Below, piece after piece: positions 45,585 through 54,300 of a stretch of DNA of 64,000 bases. How positions within the stretch are numbered: the stretch's first letter is position 1; each line of letters opens with the position of its first letter. Both the position numbers and the translations under genes were made by a program. Source of the stretch: Mycolicibacterium hassiacum DSM 44199. Its GTDB lineage: Bacteria; Actinomycetota; Actinomycetes; Mycobacteriales; Mycobacteriaceae. The stretch spans positions 248,001-312,000 of the forward strand of contig NZ_LR026975.1 in assembly GCF_900603025.1 (NCBI RefSeq), given 5' to 3'. The notes under the pieces were generated by a model that saw only the letters and a program-made list of their open reading frames with translations, had not been told where the DNA came from and did no database searches.

Positions 45585-45644
45585 GCGAGCAGACGCAAAC
45601 ACCCCCGGGAACGGCACTTTTCAGGGGGTTTCACGTCTGCTCGC
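45585..45644. terminator. Long imperfect hairpin between convergent MarR and kinase genes
   Basis: GCGAGCAGACG (45585-45595) pairs with CGTCTGCTCGC (45634-45644). A C5/G5 inner stem continues with one bulge, and T-rich and A-rich flanks surround the structure. It fills the 79-nt gap between two convergent genes and fits a bidirectional terminator. The GCGAGCAGACGCAAA motif resembles an intergenic repeat recalled from fast-growing mycobacteria. Confidence 0.65.
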
Positions 45645-45654
45645 CGAAGAAAAG

Positions 45655-46893
45655 TCAGGCGGGGGAGGATGGCAGCGGGATGGTCACCGTGACGGTGGTG
45701 CCCGCCCCGGGCCGGGAGCGGATGTTGAGCCGGCCGCCGACGATCTCGGCCCGCTCGGCCATCGACAACAGCCCGTACCCGCCGGACTCGTCGCTGCCGA
45801 GCGGATGCTCGAAGGTGTCGAACCCGACGCCGTCGTCGATGATCTCCAGCCGCGCCACGTCGCCGGAGTCGCGGCGCTCCACCGCATAGATCAGCCGCGC
45901 GTTGGCCGCCTGCGAGTGCTTGACCACGTTCTGCAGGCACTCCTGGGCGATCCGGTACAACGCCAGCTCGATGTGGTCGGGCAGCCGCCGCTGGGCCAGG
46001 TCCAGCTCGATGGCCACCTGCGGGATGGACCGCGCCAGGCTGGCCAGCCCGCCGGCCAGCCCGAGGTCGTCGAGCACCGGCGGGCGCAGCCCGCTGATCG
46101 CCGCCCGCGCCTCCTGCAGCGTCAGGTCGACCAGTTCGCGGGCCTTGCCGAGCTGTTCGGCCACCACCGCCGGGTCGTCGGCGCGGGCCGCGGCGTCGAG
46201 CCGATACGACAGCGTGACCAACCGCTGCGAGATCCCGTCGTGAATGTCTGCGGCCAGCCGGCGCCGCTCGATCTCCTGCGCCTCGATCACCTGCTCGACG
46301 AAGATCTCGTGGGCGCGTTCGCGCGCCACCAGCTGCCGGTGCAGCCGCGCCTGGTGCAGGGCGCCGGCGATGAGCCGGCCGATGGTCAGCAGCAGCTCCA
46401 CGTCGCGGTCGGTGAACTCGCGGCGTGCGGCCGTGTGCACGTTGAGCACCCCGACCAGCCCGCCCGGGTCGGTCTCCATCGGCACCGACACCATCGAGGT
46501 GAAGTCGCGGCCGCGCAGCGACTGGAACGGCACGTAGCGCGGGTCGGCCTCCTTGTTCTCGGTGATCACCACCGGTTCGCGGTGGCTGGCCACCCAGCCG
46601 GAGATGCCCTGGCCGAGCGGCAGCCGGATCTTGCCCACCTGTGCGTCGAACGGCGGGGTGGCCCCGGCCAGCGTCAGCGACCGGTCGGTGTCGTCGAGCA
46701 CGTGCACGAAGCAGACGTCCGCGGCGGTGGCCGCGGTGATCATCCGGGCCGCCGCGGCCGCCAACGGCTCCACCCCGGGTCCCTTGGACGCGGCCTGGAT
46801 CAGTTCGCGCAGCAGCGCCAGTTCGCGGTCGGCCGACAGCTGGTACTGGCCGAGGTCGTGCACCGCGTTGGGGGAGCCGTTCGGCCGCTTCAC
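45655..46893 (-). CDS. GAF-domain sensor histidine kinase (NarX/DevS-like)
   Basis: The 412-residue kinase lacks membrane helices. It has a GAF domain (about residues 38-185), then a HisKA_3 dimerisation helix with the phospho-acceptor H218 (RRRLAADIHDGISQRL) and an HATPase_c domain (ECLQNVVKHSQAANARLIYAV, IIDDGVGF, GYGLLSMAERAEIVGGRLNIRSRPGAGTTVTVTIPL). GTG 46893 overlaps the response regulator stop by 4 nt. The long open frame upstream to 47379 lies inside that gene and is ignored. The signal is unknown; no Cys or His clearly marks heme binding in the GAF. Confidence 0.9.
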   Translation of the reverse strand: MKRPNGSPNAVHDLGQYQLSADRELALLRELIQAASKGPGVEPLAAAAARMITAATAADVCFVHVLDDTDRSLTLAGATPPFDAQVGKIRLPLGQGISGWVASHREPVVITENKEADPRYVPFQSLRGRDFTSMVSVPMETDPGGLVGVLNVHTAARREFTDRDVELLLTIGRLIAGALHQARLHRQLVARERAHEIFVEQVIEAQEIERRRLAADIHDGISQRLVTLSYRLDAAARADDPAVVAEQLGKARELVDLTLQEARAAISGLRPPVLDDLGLAGGLASLARSIPQVAIELDLAQRRLPDHIELALYRIAQECLQNVVKHSQAANARLIYAVERRDSGDVARLEIIDDGVGFDTFEHPLGSDESGGYGLLSMAERAEIVGGRLNIRSRPGAGTTVTVTIPLPSSPA

Positions 46894-47555
46894 TTGTAGA
46901 TGCCTTCCCGCAGCGCGGTGGCGACGGCGCCGGCGCGGTCGCTGACGCCGAGCTTGCGATAGATCGACCTCAGGTGCGTCTTGACCGTCTCGTCGCCGAT
47001 CACCAGCTTGGCCGCGATGGCCCGGTTGGACAGCCCATTGACCAGATACGACAGGATCTCGCTCTCGCGCTGGGTGAGCCCCTGCCGCGCCCCCGGCCAG
47101 AACTCGTCGCGCTGGATCCGCGCCGCGGTGTCCACCGCCCGGGCGGCCATGCCCGGGTCGATCGCGATCTCGCCGCGGTGGGCGAACTCCAGCTGGCGCA
47201 CCAGCTCGTCGCTGCTGATGCTCTTGAGCAGATACCCCGAGGCGCCCACCCGCAGCGCCTGGAACAGGTATTCCTCGTCGTCGTAGACCGACAGCATGAC
47301 GACCTTGCGCTTGGGGTTGCGTTCGCGCAGCTCCAGACACAGATCCAGGCCGCTGGAGCCCTGCATGCGCACGTCGCACAGCACGATGTCGGGGTCGAGT
47401 TCGTCGACCACATCGACCGCCCGCTCGGCGCCGACGGCCTGGCCGACCACCTTCACCCGGTCCTCGAACGCGGCCAGCATGGCCTTGAGGCCCTCGATGA
47501 CCATCTCGTGGTCGTCGACCAGCACGATGCGCAGCGGTTCGCCGCTCCCTGCCAT
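46890..47555 (-). CDS. NarL/FixJ-family response regulator
   Basis: The 221-residue regulator has a receiver domain with acidic D14/D15 and phospho-acceptor D61 (PDIVLCDVRMQGSSGL), the conserved Lys in YLLKSIS and a C-terminal LuxR-type HTH (GLTQRESEILSYLVNGLSNRAIAAKLVIGDETVKTHLRSIYRKLGVSDRAGAV). It is the partner of the kinase encoded directly downstream with a GTGA overlap. Target genes are unknown; the divergent HAD gene 114 nt away is a candidate. Confidence 0.92.
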   Translation of the reverse strand: MAGSGEPLRIVLVDDHEMVIEGLKAMLAAFEDRVKVVGQAVGAERAVDVVDELDPDIVLCDVRMQGSSGLDLCLELRERNPKRKVVMLSVYDDEEYLFQALRVGASGYLLKSISSDELVRQLEFAHRGEIAIDPGMAARAVDTAARIQRDEFWPGARQGLTQRESEILSYLVNGLSNRAIAAKLVIGDETVKTHLRSIYRKLGVSDRAGAVATALREGIYK

Positions 47556-47669
47556 GAAATCACCTTAGGTCCGCGTTCTCGGCCGGCCGAAGAGCTCCCG
47601 GGCATCTGCCCATGCGAATCCCCCGCCCGGGGGAGGCGCACGAACTGTGACGTAGGCCACTCTAGAGCC

Positions 47670-48473
47670 ATGTCGACAACGCGGGAGACGACCTGGCGCG
47701 CGGGCCGGTTCTGGTGGGATTCCGCCGCGCCGGCAGGCGCCCAATACCCACTACGCGCGATCATCTTCGACCTCGATGCGCTCACCGACATCGAGTGCGA
47801 CGGCCACCGGGTGGCCTACAACGCCGCGTTCGCCGAGCACCACCTGGACTTCCAGTGGTCGGTGACGCGCTACCGGCAGCTGCTGGCGCTGCCCGACGAG
47901 CGCCAGCGGATCGCTGCCGAACTGCGGAAACGCTGTGTGGTCGAGGACGCCGACGTGCTGACGGCGATGCTGGTCGACGAGATCTACCACACCAAGACGA
48001 TGCTGTTCGACGAGCTGATCCGCGAACGCGACCTGGCGCCGCGGCCGGGTCTGCTCGACCTGCTGTCCGAGGCGTTCGCCGCCGGTGTGCACATGGCGGT
48101 GGTGAGCAACGGTCAGCGCGGCTGGGTCGAGCCGGTGGTGCGGCAGGTCGCCGGTGACGGACTGGTCGAAGTCGTGATCACCGCCGAGGACGGCTACAAG
48201 CCGATGCCCGATGCGGAGGTGTTCCGCGCGGCGCTGTGGGAACTGGGGATCAGCGCGGTGCACGCGCTGGCGATCACCGGATCGGCCGTCGGGCTGCGGG
48301 CGGCGACCGCCGCCGCGCTGCCGGCGGTGGTCATCACCGGCGAGGGCACCCCCGACCTCCCGGCCGCCGCGGCGGTGCGGCCCGACTACGCGGGCGACAA
48401 ACCGCTGTGGGTCGCCGACTGCCGGAACCTGCACAGCCGGTGGTGGGCCACCCATAAGCTGACCGCGGCCTGA
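47670..48473 (+). CDS. HAD-superfamily hydrolase
   Basis: The 267-residue protein begins with about 25 residues rich in Trp/Arg and then the HAD motif I in AIIFDLDALTDIECDGHRVAYNAAF. It has a helical cap (about 55-125), motif II (MAVVSNGQRG), motif III Lys (EDGYKPMPDAEVF) and a degenerate end (ALAITGSAVGLRAATAAAL). It resembles the CbbY/phosphoglycolate phosphatase subgroup. In motif IV the usual acidic EDS is replaced by TGS, so phosphatase activity may be reduced. ATG 47670 gives a complete domain; the frame is open far upstream. It is divergent from the response regulator. Confidence 0.8.
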   Translation: MSTTRETTWRAGRFWWDSAAPAGAQYPLRAIIFDLDALTDIECDGHRVAYNAAFAEHHLDFQWSVTRYRQLLALPDERQRIAAELRKRCVVEDADVLTAMLVDEIYHTKTMLFDELIRERDLAPRPGLLDLLSEAFAAGVHMAVVSNGQRGWVEPVVRQVAGDGLVEVVITAEDGYKPMPDAEVFRAALWELGISAVHALAITGSAVGLRAATAAALPAVVITGEGTPDLPAAAAVRPDYAGDKPLWVADCRNLHSRWWATHKLTAA

Positions 48474-48500
48474 GTCCCGGGCCGCCCCGGCGCCGCGGGC

Positions 48501-49373
48501 TCAGTCGCGCAGCAGCTCGATCACCGCGCTGAAGTCCTTGTCCGCGTTCGCTTTCGCGAACTCGGCGTAGATCTGCGCGGCGTGGCTGCCCAGCGGCGCC
48601 TTGGCCCCGGTGGAGCGGACCGCGTCCATGGCCAGGCCCAGGTCCTTGTTCATCAGCGCGGTGGCGAAACCGGGTTTGAAATCGTTGTTGGCCGGTGACG
48701 TCGGCACCGGTCCCGGCACCGGGCAGTTGGTGTGCACCGCCCAGCAGTTGCCGGTGGCGCCGGTGATCACGTCGAACAGCGACTGCGCCGACAGCCCGAG
48801 CTTCTCGGCCAGCACGAACGCCTCACCGACGGCGATCTGCTGCACCGCGAGCACCATGTTGTTGCACAGTTTGGCGGCCTGGCCGGTGCCCGGCCCGCCG
48901 CAGTGCACGATCTTGCCGGCCATCGGTTCGAGCACCGGCCTGGCGCGCTCCACCGCGTCGTCCTCGCCGCCCACCATGAACGCCAGCGTCCCGGCGGTGG
49001 CGCCCTTCACCCCGCCGGACACCGGGGCGTCGATCTGGGCGAAGCCACGCTCGACGGCCTGCCGGTGCACCTCACGCGCGTCGTCGACGGAGATGGTGGA
49101 GGTGTCGATGAACAGCGCACCCGCGCCGGCGGCGGGCAGCACGTCGGCGTAGCAGCTCTTGACCACCGCGCCGTTGGGCAGCGAGGTGATCACCACGTCC
49201 GCCCCGGCCACCGCGGCGGTGGCGCTGTCGAACACCTTGACCCCGTTTTCGGCCGCGGCGCCGCGCAACTCCGGCACCGGGTCGAACCCGTGCACGGTGA
49301 ACCCGCCCTTGACCAGGTTGGCCGACATCGGGCCGCCCATGTTGCCCAGGCCCAGGAACGCAATGGTCGTCAT
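48501..49373 (-). CDS. mmsB: 3-hydroxyisobutyrate dehydrogenase
   Basis: The 290-residue enzyme has the Rossmann start IAFLGLGNMGGPMSANLVKGGFTVHGFD, the substrate motif DAPVSGGVKGATAGTLAFMVGG and the catalytic Lys region GTGQAAKLCNNMVLA. It oxidises 3-hydroxyisobutyrate to methylmalonate semialdehyde in valine catabolism. It is last in the mmsA-fadE-mmsB operon, 10 nt after the acyl-CoA dehydrogenase, in the order known from M. tuberculosis. Confidence 0.95.
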   Translation of the reverse strand: MTTIAFLGLGNMGGPMSANLVKGGFTVHGFDPVPELRGAAAENGVKVFDSATAAVAGADVVITSLPNGAVVKSCYADVLPAAGAGALFIDTSTISVDDAREVHRQAVERGFAQIDAPVSGGVKGATAGTLAFMVGGEDDAVERARPVLEPMAGKIVHCGGPGTGQAAKLCNNMVLAVQQIAVGEAFVLAEKLGLSAQSLFDVITGATGNCWAVHTNCPVPGPVPTSPANNDFKPGFATALMNKDLGLAMDAVRSTGAKAPLGSHAAQIYAEFAKANADKDFSAVIELLRD

Positions 49374-49383
49374 GTGTGTCTCC

Positions 49384-50553
49384 TCATGCTGATGCCGCGC
49401 GCGCCTTGGCCGCGGCCGCCCGCCCGATGACCACCCGCATGATCTCGTTGCTGCCCTCCAGGATCCGGTGCACCCGCAGGTCGCGGACGATCTTCTCCAT
49501 GCCGTACTCGCGCAGATAGCCGTACCCGCCGTGCAGCTGCAGCGCCTTGTCGGCGACGTCGTAGCAGGCGTCGGTGACGTAGAGCTTGGCCATCGCGCAC
49601 AGCGCCACCTTGTCGGGGTGGTCGGCGTCCAGCGCGGATGCCGCCCGCCACAACATCATTCGGGAGGTCTCCAGCGCGGTGGCCATGTCGGCCAGGGTGA
49701 ACCGGATGGTCGGCTCGTCCAGCAGGCTGCCGCCGAAGGCGTGCCGGTCGGCCAGGTAACGGGCCGCCTTGTCGTAGGCGGTCTGCGCCCCGCCCAGTGA
49801 GCAGGCCGCGATGTTGATGCGCCCGCCGTTGAGCCCGTTCATCGCGATGCCGAAGCCCGAGCCCTCGGCGTCCGGGCCGCCGAGCATCGCGTCGGCGGGC
49901 ACCCGCACCCCTTCGAAGATCACCTGCGCGGTGGGCTGGGCGTTCCAGCCCATCTTCTGTTCGTTGGCCCCGAAACTCAGTCCCGGCGTGTCCTTTTCGA
50001 CCACGAACGTGGAGATGCCCTTCGGGCCGTCGGCGCCGGTGCGGGCCATCACGACGTACACGTCCGAGGCCCCGGCGCCGGAGATGAACTGTTTGACCCC
50101 GTCGAGCACCCAGTGGTCGCCGTCGCGCACGGCCCGGGTGCGCAGCGCCGCGGCGTCCGATCCGGCGCCGGGCTCGGTCAGGCAGTAGCTGGCGACAGCC
50201 TGCATCGACGCCAGCCGCGGCACCCAGGTCTTGCGCTGCTCGGGCGTGCCGTAGGTGTCGATCATCCACGCGCACATGTTGTGGATGGACAGAAAGGCCG
50301 CGACGGCCGGATCGGCGCCGGCGAGGGCCTCGAAGATCCGCACCGCGTCGAGCCGGCGCAGCCCGCTGCCCCCGACGTCCTCGCGGCAGTAGATCGCCGC
50401 CATGCCGAGCTCGGCCGCCTCGCGCAACACGTCGACAGGGAAGTGGTGGGTCTCATCCCATTCCAGAGCGTTTGGCGCGAGGCGCTTTTCGGCGAACGCG
50501 GCGGCCGTCTCGGCGATCACGCGTTCGTCGTCATCGAAACCGGAGTAGTCCAT
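49384..50553 (-). CDS. fadE9: Acyl-CoA dehydrogenase, isobutyryl-CoA type (FadE9-like)
   Basis: The 389-residue flavoprotein has the ACAD signatures ASYCLTEPGAGSDAAALRTRAV and ALQLHGGYGYLREYGMEKIVRDLRVHRILEGSNEIMRVVIGR. The catalytic base is the Glu of LEGSNE near residue 370, as in isobutyryl-CoA/short-chain enzymes. It converts isobutyryl-CoA to methacrylyl-CoA in valine breakdown. The start is ATG 50553, 10 nt after mmsA; a GTG two codons upstream is possible. Confidence 0.93.
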   Translation of the reverse strand: MDYSGFDDDERVIAETAAAFAEKRLAPNALEWDETHHFPVDVLREAAELGMAAIYCREDVGGSGLRRLDAVRIFEALAGADPAVAAFLSIHNMCAWMIDTYGTPEQRKTWVPRLASMQAVASYCLTEPGAGSDAAALRTRAVRDGDHWVLDGVKQFISGAGASDVYVVMARTGADGPKGISTFVVEKDTPGLSFGANEQKMGWNAQPTAQVIFEGVRVPADAMLGGPDAEGSGFGIAMNGLNGGRINIAACSLGGAQTAYDKAARYLADRHAFGGSLLDEPTIRFTLADMATALETSRMMLWRAASALDADHPDKVALCAMAKLYVTDACYDVADKALQLHGGYGYLREYGMEKIVRDLRVHRILEGSNEIMRVVIGRAAAAKARAASA

Positions 50554-50563
50554 CGACACCGAG

Positions 50564-52093
50564 CTACTTCATGGTCGGGATGGTGAACTCCGCGCCGTCC
50601 TTGATGCCCGACGGCCAGCGCGAGGTGACCGTCTTGACCTTGGTGTAGAACTGGATCGAGGCCGGCCCGTGCTGGTTGAGGTCGCCGAACGCCGAGCGCT
50701 TCCAGCCGCCGAAGGTGTGGTAGGCCACCGGCACCGGGATCGGCACGTTCACGCCGACCATGCCGACCTGCACGCGCGAGACGAAGTCGCGGGCGGCGTC
50801 CCCGTCGCGGGTGAAGATTGCCACACCGTTGCCGTACTCGTGCTCGCTGGGCAGCCGCAGCGCCTCCTCGTAGTTCTTCGCGCGCACGATGCTGAGCACC
50901 GGGCCGAAGATCTCGTCGGTGTAGATCGACATGTCGGTGGTGACGTGGTCGAACAGGGTCGGCCCGATGAAGAAGCCGTTCTCCAGGCTGTCGTCGCCGA
51001 ACTGCAGCTCGTCGGCGCCGCGCTCGCGGCCGTCGACGACCAGCTCGGCCCCGGCGGCCACGCCCTGGTCGATGTAGCCGCGCACCCGGGCCAGCGCCGC
51101 GCCGGTGACCAGCGGGCCGTAGTCGGCCTTCGGGTCCAGGCTGTGGCCGACGCGCAGGTTGCGCACCCGCTCGGCCAGCCGGTTGCGCAGCCGGTTGGCG
51201 GTCTGTTCGCCGACCGGCACCGCGACGCTGATCGCCATGCAGCGCTCGCCGGCGCTGCCGTACCCGGCGCCGATCAGCGCGTCGACGGCCTGGTCGAGGT
51301 CGGCGTCGGGCATCACGATCATGTGGTTCTTGGCGCCGCCGAAGCACTGTGAGCGCTTGCCGCGCGCGGCCGCGCCGGCGTAGATGTACTGCGCGATATC
51401 GGAGCTGCCGACGAAGCCGACGGCCTGGATGACCGGGTGCTCGAGGATGGCGTCGACGGCCTCCTTGTCGCCCTGCACCACCTGGAACAGCCCGGGCGGC
51501 AGACCGGCCTCCAGGAACAGCTCGGCCAGCCGGACCGGCACCGACGGGTCACGCTCGCTGGGCTTGAGGATGAAGGCGTTGCCGCAGGCCAGCGCCGGGC
51601 CGGCCTTCCACAACGGGATCATCGCCGGGAAGTTGAACGGGGTGATGCCGGCGACCACGCCCAGCGGCTGGCGGATCGAGTAGACGTCGATGCCCGGTCC
51701 GGCCCCCTCGGTGTACTCGCCCTTCATCAGGTGCGGGATGCCCGCGGCGAACTCGATGACCTCGATGCCGCGCTGGATGTCGCCCTTGGAGTCGGCCAGC
51801 GTCTTGCCGTGCTCCAGGCTGAGCAGCTCGGCGAGCTCGTCGGTGTGCTGGTTGACCAGGTCGATGAACTTCATCAGGACCCGGGCCCGGCGCTGCGGGT
51901 TCCACGCCGCCCACTCCTTCTGCGCCTCGGCCGCTCCGGCGACCGCGGCGTCGATGTCGGCGGCGGTGCCCATCACCACCTGCGCCTGCACGGCACCGGT
52001 GCTCGGATTGAAGACGTCGGCGGTGCGGGTGGACTGTCCGGTGGTGCGCTTTCCGTTGATGAAATGCGGAATCTGTCTGGTCTGCGTGGTCAT
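50564..52093 (-). CDS. mmsA: Methylmalonate-semialdehyde dehydrogenase (acylating)
   Basis: The 509-residue aldehyde dehydrogenase has ITPFNFPAMIPLWKAGPALACGNAFILKPSERDPS, a nucleotide loop (GFVGSSDIAQYIY) and the catalytic Cys in GAGYGSAGERCMAISVAV. It converts methylmalonate semialdehyde to propionyl-CoA. It is first in the operon. Upstream lies an AT-rich stretch with the palindrome GGATATCC (52122-52129), a possible operator or part of the promoter. Confidence 0.96.
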   Translation of the reverse strand: MTTQTRQIPHFINGKRTTGQSTRTADVFNPSTGAVQAQVVMGTAADIDAAVAGAAEAQKEWAAWNPQRRARVLMKFIDLVNQHTDELAELLSLEHGKTLADSKGDIQRGIEVIEFAAGIPHLMKGEYTEGAGPGIDVYSIRQPLGVVAGITPFNFPAMIPLWKAGPALACGNAFILKPSERDPSVPVRLAELFLEAGLPPGLFQVVQGDKEAVDAILEHPVIQAVGFVGSSDIAQYIYAGAAARGKRSQCFGGAKNHMIVMPDADLDQAVDALIGAGYGSAGERCMAISVAVPVGEQTANRLRNRLAERVRNLRVGHSLDPKADYGPLVTGAALARVRGYIDQGVAAGAELVVDGRERGADELQFGDDSLENGFFIGPTLFDHVTTDMSIYTDEIFGPVLSIVRAKNYEEALRLPSEHEYGNGVAIFTRDGDAARDFVSRVQVGMVGVNVPIPVPVAYHTFGGWKRSAFGDLNQHGPASIQFYTKVKTVTSRWPSGIKDGAEFTIPTMK

Positions 52094-52285
52094 GAGCCTG
52101 CCCCTCGATCCTGGAATACTTGGATATCCTAATAATGCGGACCGACGGATAGCAAGGCCGAGATCCTCCCGCGTCGCACCGCGTGCGGCGGACAGCGCGA
52201 GGGGCGCCGTATTCCGGTGAGTGTCAACGGCCGACGCGAGACGGGCGCACCGCGATCCGGGCGTCCCGTCGGCGGCCGGCCCCGG

Positions 52286-53503
52286 TCAGCCCGTCGCCAG
52301 GCGCGGCCCCGGGGTGAACCGGATGGGCAGCCGGCGTGGCGCGTAGACGTCGCCGGCGTCCGGGAACATCTCGATCTCACCGCTGATCGTGTAGTCCGGC
52401 AGCCGGCGCAGCACCTCCGAGATCATCACCCCGAACATCACCCGGGCGAAGTTCGAGCCCAGGCAGCGGTGCGGCCCGACCCCGAACGCCATGTGCCGGT
52501 TGGGCATGCGGTCGAAGTCCAGCCGATCGGGGTCGGGGAAGATCTTCGGATCGCGGTTGGCGGCGGCCATCATCAGCATCGCCCGGTCGCCCTTGCGGAG
52601 GTGCTGGCCGCCGAACTCGCAGTCGCGGGTGATCAGCCGGTACTGCCCCTGCACCGGGGTGCTGTGCCGGAGGAACTCCTCGGTGGCCTTGGGCAGGATC
52701 TCCGGCTCCCGGATCAGCCGCTCCCGCAGGTCGCGGTGGCGGTCGAGTTGGATGAGCGCGTTGCCGGTGAGCCCGCTGGTGGTGTCCATGCCGCCGAGCA
52801 GCATCATGAACGCGTACCCGATGATCTGCGGGTCGCTCATCGGTTCGCCGTTCACGCGGGCCTGCATGATGACGCTGAGCAGGTCGTCGCCGAACCCCTC
52901 GGCACGGCGGCGCTGCATCTCGCCCATGATGTTGGCGTAGATGTTGGTGACGCCTTCGGCCGCCTTCTCCGGCTCGGCCGAACGGTCGTGCACCACCGAG
53001 TGGATCCAGTCCACCCACTCGGCCCACCGGCTGCGGTCGAAGCCGAGCAGATCCAGGATCCAGATCGCCGGCAGCGGTGTGGTCAGCCGGCCGACGATGT
53101 CGGTCGATCCGGTCTCGATGAACTCGTCGATCAGCTCGGTGGCCAATCGGCGGAAGTATCCCTCGGACCGCTTGGCCGCCGTCGGTGACAGGTGCGGCAG
53201 GGTGATCCTGCGGTACTCCTGCAGCAGCGGGGGATCGATGTCGATCGGGATGAACGGGTCGGGTGTCCCCGCGCTCGGGATCTGTTTGGCCGGGGCGCAA
53301 CTGAAGGTCTCGGTGTCCTGTTCGGCGGCGTAGACGTCGTCGTAGTCCACCAGCATCCAGAAACCGCCCCAGGCGTTGGAGTGCGCGACCGGGCACCGTT
53401 CCCGGAGCTGTTCGTAGATCTCGTAGTTGTGTTCGCGGAAGTAGGCGGAGTGGTGATCGACGTTGGCGAGCAGGTCGTCGTTCGCAGAGATCGCCGTCGA
53501 CAT
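52286..53503 (-). CDS. Cytochrome P450
   Basis: The 405-residue P450 has the I-helix motif GGMDTTS (237-243), K-helix E276-x-x-R279 and heme loop FGVGPHRCLG with C347. It is only distantly related to the tandem P450s at 13-15.7 kb. It is divergent from a TetR regulator, with a 20-bp perfect palindrome between them. It probably performs the first hydroxylation of the substrate degraded by the following acyl-CoA genes (inference). A dedicated redox partner is not adjacent, although a reductase-fused monooxygenase lies 7 kb away. Confidence 0.92.
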   Translation of the reverse strand: MSTAISANDDLLANVDHHSAYFREHNYEIYEQLRERCPVAHSNAWGGFWMLVDYDDVYAAEQDTETFSCAPAKQIPSAGTPDPFIPIDIDPPLLQEYRRITLPHLSPTAAKRSEGYFRRLATELIDEFIETGSTDIVGRLTTPLPAIWILDLLGFDRSRWAEWVDWIHSVVHDRSAEPEKAAEGVTNIYANIMGEMQRRRAEGFGDDLLSVIMQARVNGEPMSDPQIIGYAFMMLLGGMDTTSGLTGNALIQLDRHRDLRERLIREPEILPKATEEFLRHSTPVQGQYRLITRDCEFGGQHLRKGDRAMLMMAAANRDPKIFPDPDRLDFDRMPNRHMAFGVGPHRCLGSNFARVMFGVMISEVLRRLPDYTISGEIEMFPDAGDVYAPRRLPIRFTPGPRLATG

Positions 53504-53560
53504 GTCCCGTCCTTCCTGCCGGTTGACCGTCGCGGAATACCGTTACACATTTTCGATCTT

Positions 53561-53580
53561 TTTGTGGTTGGAACCACAAA
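53561..53580. promoter_or_regulatory. 20-bp perfect palindromic TetR operator
   Basis: TTTGTGGTT-gg-AACCACAAA lies between the divergent P450 and TetR genes. A further half site, TGTGGTT, occurs about 12 bp downstream, close to the TetR start. This is very probably the binding site of the TetR protein at 53641. Confidence 0.75.
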
Positions 53581-53640
53581 CAAACGAAGAATGTGGTTGA
53601 TGCTCGGTGTCGCCCGTTCAGCGCCGGTTAGAGTTCGGCC

Positions 53641-54282
53641 ATGACCGACGGCGCACCGAGAGCCCCAGCGCGACCGACACCGGCGCGGCGCGCCCCCGCA
53701 TGGGGTGCGGATCTGCCGGGCAGCGAGGAACAGGCGCGCAACCGCCTACTCGATGCCGCCGAACGCTGTTACGCCGAACTGGGGGTGCGGCGCACCCGGA
53801 TGAGCGACATCGCCGACCGTGCCGGGGTGCATCGCCGCACCGTCTACTCCTACTTCCCGTCCAAGGACGCGGTGCTGGAGGCCTGCTTCATGCGCGCCGA
53901 GGCGCAGGCCATGGCCGCCGGCGCACGGTGTTTCGACACCGACGAGCCGTTCCTCACCCAGTTGGCGAACGCCGTACTCATCAGCGTGCGGATCTGCCGG
54001 GAATCCCCGTCGATGCGGCTGCTGCTGGCCGACGACGGCAACCGCCCGATGCACATCGCCGCGCGGTCAGAGGCCTGGCGGGCCCGGCTGACCAAGGGGT
54101 TCGGGCACCTGCTCGCCGAGGCGGTGGCGGCCGGCGAGGTGCGCGACGACGTGCCCGTCGACACCCTGGCGCACTGGGTGGCCCGCATCGCGTTCAGCCT
54201 GCTCGCCGAGCCCGGCCGGCCGCAGGACGGCGGCGACGAGGGTCTGGTGCACGCGTTCCTCGCGCGCTGCCTGCAGCCCTGA
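53641..54282 (+). CDS. TetR-family transcriptional regulator of the catabolic island
   Basis: The 213-residue protein has a Pro/Arg-rich N-terminus, then an HTH (residues about 32-80: ARNRLLDAAERCYAELGVRRTRMSDIADRAGVHRRTVYSYFPSKDAVLEACF). Its C-terminal ligand domain resembles those of TetR regulators of lipid or terpenoid catabolism. It is divergent from the P450 and convergent with the acyl-CoA ligase gene, 18 nt away. The perfect palindrome upstream predicts autoregulation together with control of the P450. The inducer is unknown. Confidence 0.88.
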   Translation: MTDGAPRAPARPTPARRAPAWGADLPGSEEQARNRLLDAAERCYAELGVRRTRMSDIADRAGVHRRTVYSYFPSKDAVLEACFMRAEAQAMAAGARCFDTDEPFLTQLANAVLISVRICRESPSMRLLLADDGNRPMHIAARSEAWRARLTKGFGHLLAEAVAAGEVRDDVPVDTLAHWVARIAFSLLAEPGRPQDGGDEGLVHAFLARCLQP

Positions 54283-54300
54283 CCTCGCTCATCCAACCGG

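Noticed and set aside
46894..47379. Upstream extension of the histidine kinase frame.
   Set aside because: It is the out-of-frame shadow of the response regulator gene. The GTG overlapping the regulator stop gives a complete kinase.
45655..47555. Assignment of the two-component pair to the methanol/mycofactocin-related MnoSR or to DevSR.
   Set aside because: The GAF kinase and NarL-type regulator are generic; no diagnostic residues or target genes support either name.
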